Shown here in pieces: positions 61,001 to 64,000 of a stretch of 64,000 bases of DNA. The stretch covers positions 4,660,243-4,724,242 of the forward strand of contig CP093829.1 in NCBI GenBank assembly GCA_033063855.1. Reading direction: 5' to 3'. The first letter of the stretch is position 1, and every line of letters begins with the position of its first letter. The notes under the pieces are model-generated. The model searched no databases and was not told the origin of the DNA. It saw only the letters and a program-made list of their open reading frames with translations. This DNA is from Smittia aterrima. Lineage: Eukaryota > Arthropoda > Insecta > Diptera > Chironomidae. A program made the position numbers and the translations under genes.

Positions 61001-64000
61001 AGTGGAAATCAATGAAAACACCGTTGACCTCATTTCTCGAGATGTCGTTAATGTGCAATTAAATAAAGTGACGCTAATTTACTCCTAATAACATGCGATT
61101 TCGTCCAAGCATGTATCATTAAGCATCAAACGTAATATGTTGAGACTCTCTCAAGTCTTTCTTTCTCTTACTAGCGCGCGTCGTTTCGCGCATGCTGTCA
61201 GTGGAATATTAGAGCAATTTCCCTTTCATTGTCGGCACGAGCAACCCGCAACTTTAATCACATGAAGCCAAAATGTATCAATCAACTTAACGAAAAAATG
61301 CGCAATCCAAAGAGAAGTTGGAACAGTTAACCTTTTCGCCGAGTCGTTTAGAAAAATTGAATAAACGATTTTTATGTTTATTACAGTTTTTTAATGATAA
61401 GGTGCGTGAGGCATTGGCTATAGCAAGAGAGAAAGAAGTCGTGCGGTTTTCGGTTACACAAGCAGGTGGAAGCTTAAAGCCAGTCGTTTGTCTATTAAGG
61501 AATGGATTATGAAACTTTTATTGGTTTCGTATTCATTTTTTCCATTTTTCATGCTGGAAGGATTCATGACTAAAAATATTAAATTAAAACATATTCCACT
61601 CCTTCATATCGATTTTATTTTATTGACTTCACGCCGTGTTCGAAGCATCGATTGAAATGCCTTTTCAGTGAAGTGCATTCGAAGGTGAGGTTAGTCAATG
61701 ATGACTCTTCACTTCGACGTCCAATTTGACTATTGATCTATCGGCGCCTCGTTCCTTCATCGGATTAATTTCTTTAAACGCGATGATGATATGACGTTTC
61801 TGTCTTCTGTTGTTGAATAATGAATTTGAAAAGAAAATATTTTGAGCAGCAAACTCGAAAACAAATGAGCTCGCTTAATGGAAACAAGGTGGCTTATGAT
61901 TTATGTTTCATAATTACAAGTTTCGAGATATTTTTTAAATTTCGGTGAAAGAGTGAGTGAGGCATGTGTTTCAAGCCTTCTCTCCCTTTACCGTTCTCCC
62001 AGGAGATCGATCACAAAACATAATTAAATGTTAGTAATTAAAGCTTAACAAGACAGTTACGAGTACAAATTTAATTAATAAAATGCTTTGAGTTGTTGAT
62101 CGACTTCTTTCAGCACTCCTCTCTCTGCCTATCGATTTGACGGCGCTCTTTGAACTGTCAAATCACGTCAATAATGATTCATAACAGTTAACAATCATTC
62201 CTGCCTTCTCATGAGATCGATTGCAGAAATGATGCAATGAAAATATTCTCACGATCGACTTGAAGAAAAAAAACTATTTCAACGAAAAATCTTTCCCACT
62301 CTCATGGTCGAAGACTTTGGGAACATTTTCTTGTTCTTTGTTCTTCCGATGAGGAAGGAAAAAGTTTGAGAAATGGGGTGAGAGTTGGGCTTTTGCCAAG
62401 GGTGAGACTCAAACTTGTTTTCAATGCACGGTCTCCTCACTGATTGCGTTGCTTGTATGAACAAACGACAAGTTACGACGCTGAAAATTAAAAGTTGAAC
62501 AAAAGAGATTCGCCTCGTAAAGATTTATTCCGTCATGTGCACTTTAAAAGGAACTCGAGACCCCTCTCGCAATCTGATGAAGGATTTCTTGAAGAAACAA
62601 GTTCCAACGAGTACACACAACAATTCATATTCCCATCGCTCGATTTCAGCAATTTCAATCTGAATTCATCATTTAAATGAGCCTTAAAATTTTGATTTGC
62701 ATAATTCCGAAAAAAAGAATATTTTTCGACTGTTATCCTTGAGGGCACGAAGGAAATTTATTATTCAATCAAGTGCGTATTAAGAAAACTTTCAATTACA
62801 TGAAACTGGTCCTCATTAAATAATTCGGCATTAAATAACCGTTCTCCCCTCGAAGGTTTTCAGTCTCGGAATTCATTGAAAAGGAAATAAATTACGGTTT
62901 AAGATTCCTTAATGCGAAAACTTTCCTTCGAAATCGATGCTACAGTTTCAATCTCTCTCCGGAGGGGTTCACATCCGATAGAGTCATAGACCGAACTTTG
63001 ATGATAATGAGCCTGAGTCGAATGAATAAATTTTTTGTCTTGGAATTTGAATTTTTCACATTTGCTTGCCTTTGAGTCGTTTTGGGCAGGCATGACAATG
63101 AAAAATGTAAATCACACGATCTCAAAAGCTACTACTTCCCTTTTGTTAGCTCCGCAAACAACGTGTAATTATGCGAAGTTTTCTGAGGCACGATGAATGA
63201 AATTGTAAGTAATTCAAGCGAAATGCAAATTTGATAACCTTTCTTCAACGGTTTCTCTCTTGCGCTGCTGATATCCAACGAACGTCGTTCGGTTAATCGC
63301 GCATATTGTGTGTGGCAAATGAAATCAATAAATATCGACGGAGAAATTTCTTTTCCATTCCCGAAGCGAGCGAACGAGTGAGTACAAAAGCCTTTCTGTC
63401 TTTTGACGCGTTGGAAAATTGCTAAATGATTGTTGTTTCTGCTGCCATGCTCGAACCTTATTTTTTTTTCTTCTTTCCCCGTCATCAGAGAGAACTTGAT
63501 TAATTCAAATGACTTTTTAAAAAGTGCATTAAAGCTTTCTGCACTGGCCGCCTTTGTTCGTCGACCCGTTGTCAATAAGAAAGTCGAAGAAATTTATGTG
63601 CGGCGGCCTGGAAATGCGTTGGAATAAAACTTGGATCATTTTTCATCCTTCTAGTCAATCGAGAGAGAAAGAGATTTTCTGATTGTCACTACCATTGACC
63701 TAATCGCATTCAATGGGTAAATGTTACAATTTCTTCACGGCAATCACTTGCATCGCAAGCTCTCTCCATTAGACTTTGTGGTTTCATCACATCAACCGCA
63801 AAAAATCGCTTTTCATTCTTTTTTTTTCCTTCTCGAAGCAGAGAGCTCAGTGAGTTTTAATTTTAAGCCTTCAACATGATGCATTTGATTCGAACGCTAT
63901 CAAGCAAGAGATCAAACGATTGAGTGCATTTTCTAGACGTCACTCGACAAAGGACTTAAGAAAGATGGAGAAAAAAATCCATAGAGACCTCGGACAGATG
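58091..64000. other. Terminal 5.9 kb without a recognised gene
   Basis: Open frames here (up to 147 codons, minus strand, 63132-63575) lack motifs, signal peptides and convincing partner exons. I see no RNA gene, mobile element or long repeat. GA- and CT-rich runs recur as elsewhere in the window. Confidence 0.45.

Noticed and set aside
63132..63575. Open frame of 147 codons, minus strand
   Set aside because: No motif or domain and no splice structure; treated as chance.
1..64000. Transposons, CRISPR arrays, viral insertions
   Set aside because: No transposase, reverse transcriptase or integrase motif, no regular spacer arrays, and no long terminal repeats are visible beyond the tRNA-like units.

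Overview
The window looks like nuclear DNA from a dipteran insect, probably a nematoceran (midge- or gnat-like) fly with a compact genome. The reasons are AT-rich sequence, many short introns of about 50 to 110 bases with GT..AG ends, TATA/TCAKT-type arthropod core promoters, and proteins closest in remembered features to fly proteins: Snail-family factors with the N-terminal CPLKKRP box, an Ance-type dipeptidase, insect nutrient amino acid transporters and insect laccases. No species can be named from sequence alone.

Layout. 1.4-2.5 kb (+): a short Snail-family zinc-finger gene with two coding exons. 4.3-6.4 kb and 6.9-8.9 kb (+): two tandem SLC6 nutrient amino acid transporters with identical five-exon structures. 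12.6-13.3 kb (-): a three-exon gene for a small secreted protein I do not recognise. 24.9-26.9 kb (+): a complete four-exon Ance-like M2 peptidase with the zinc site intact. 41.2-42.7 kb (-): a second, longer Snail-family gene (escargot-like). 53.1-55.5 kb and 55.8-58.0 kb (+): two tandem laccase-type multicopper oxidases. Everything else, notably 13.3-24.9, 27-41, 42.8-53 and 58-64 kb, shows no convincing protein gene. The long spaces on either side of the escargot-like gene fit the usual setting of developmental regulators with dispersed enhancers.

The genes form two groups. The transporters, laccases and peptidase are absorptive, oxidative or secreted-enzyme genes, and the transporters and laccases carry several GATA-type (WGATAR) sites near their starts, consistent with midgut-type control (inference). 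The two Snail-family genes are convergent repressors about 39 kb apart.

The strongest observation is a 211-base stretch that is 100% identical between the two Snail-family genes, in inverted orientation and with abrupt edges, covering the central zinc fingers. This is the expected signature of recent gene conversion between inverted paralogues. Similar but weaker patches occur between the laccases (97 of 99 bases around the type 1 copper site) and between the transporters (33 identical bases crossing a splice donor). Other points of interest are a lysine in TM8 of the second transporter next to the predicted Na2/substrate site, introns that differ between the tandem laccases, and three tandem tRNA-like units with pol III A and B boxes near 39.2-39.8 kb. 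All exon structures are my own reading of splice sites and reading frames, with no transcript support.
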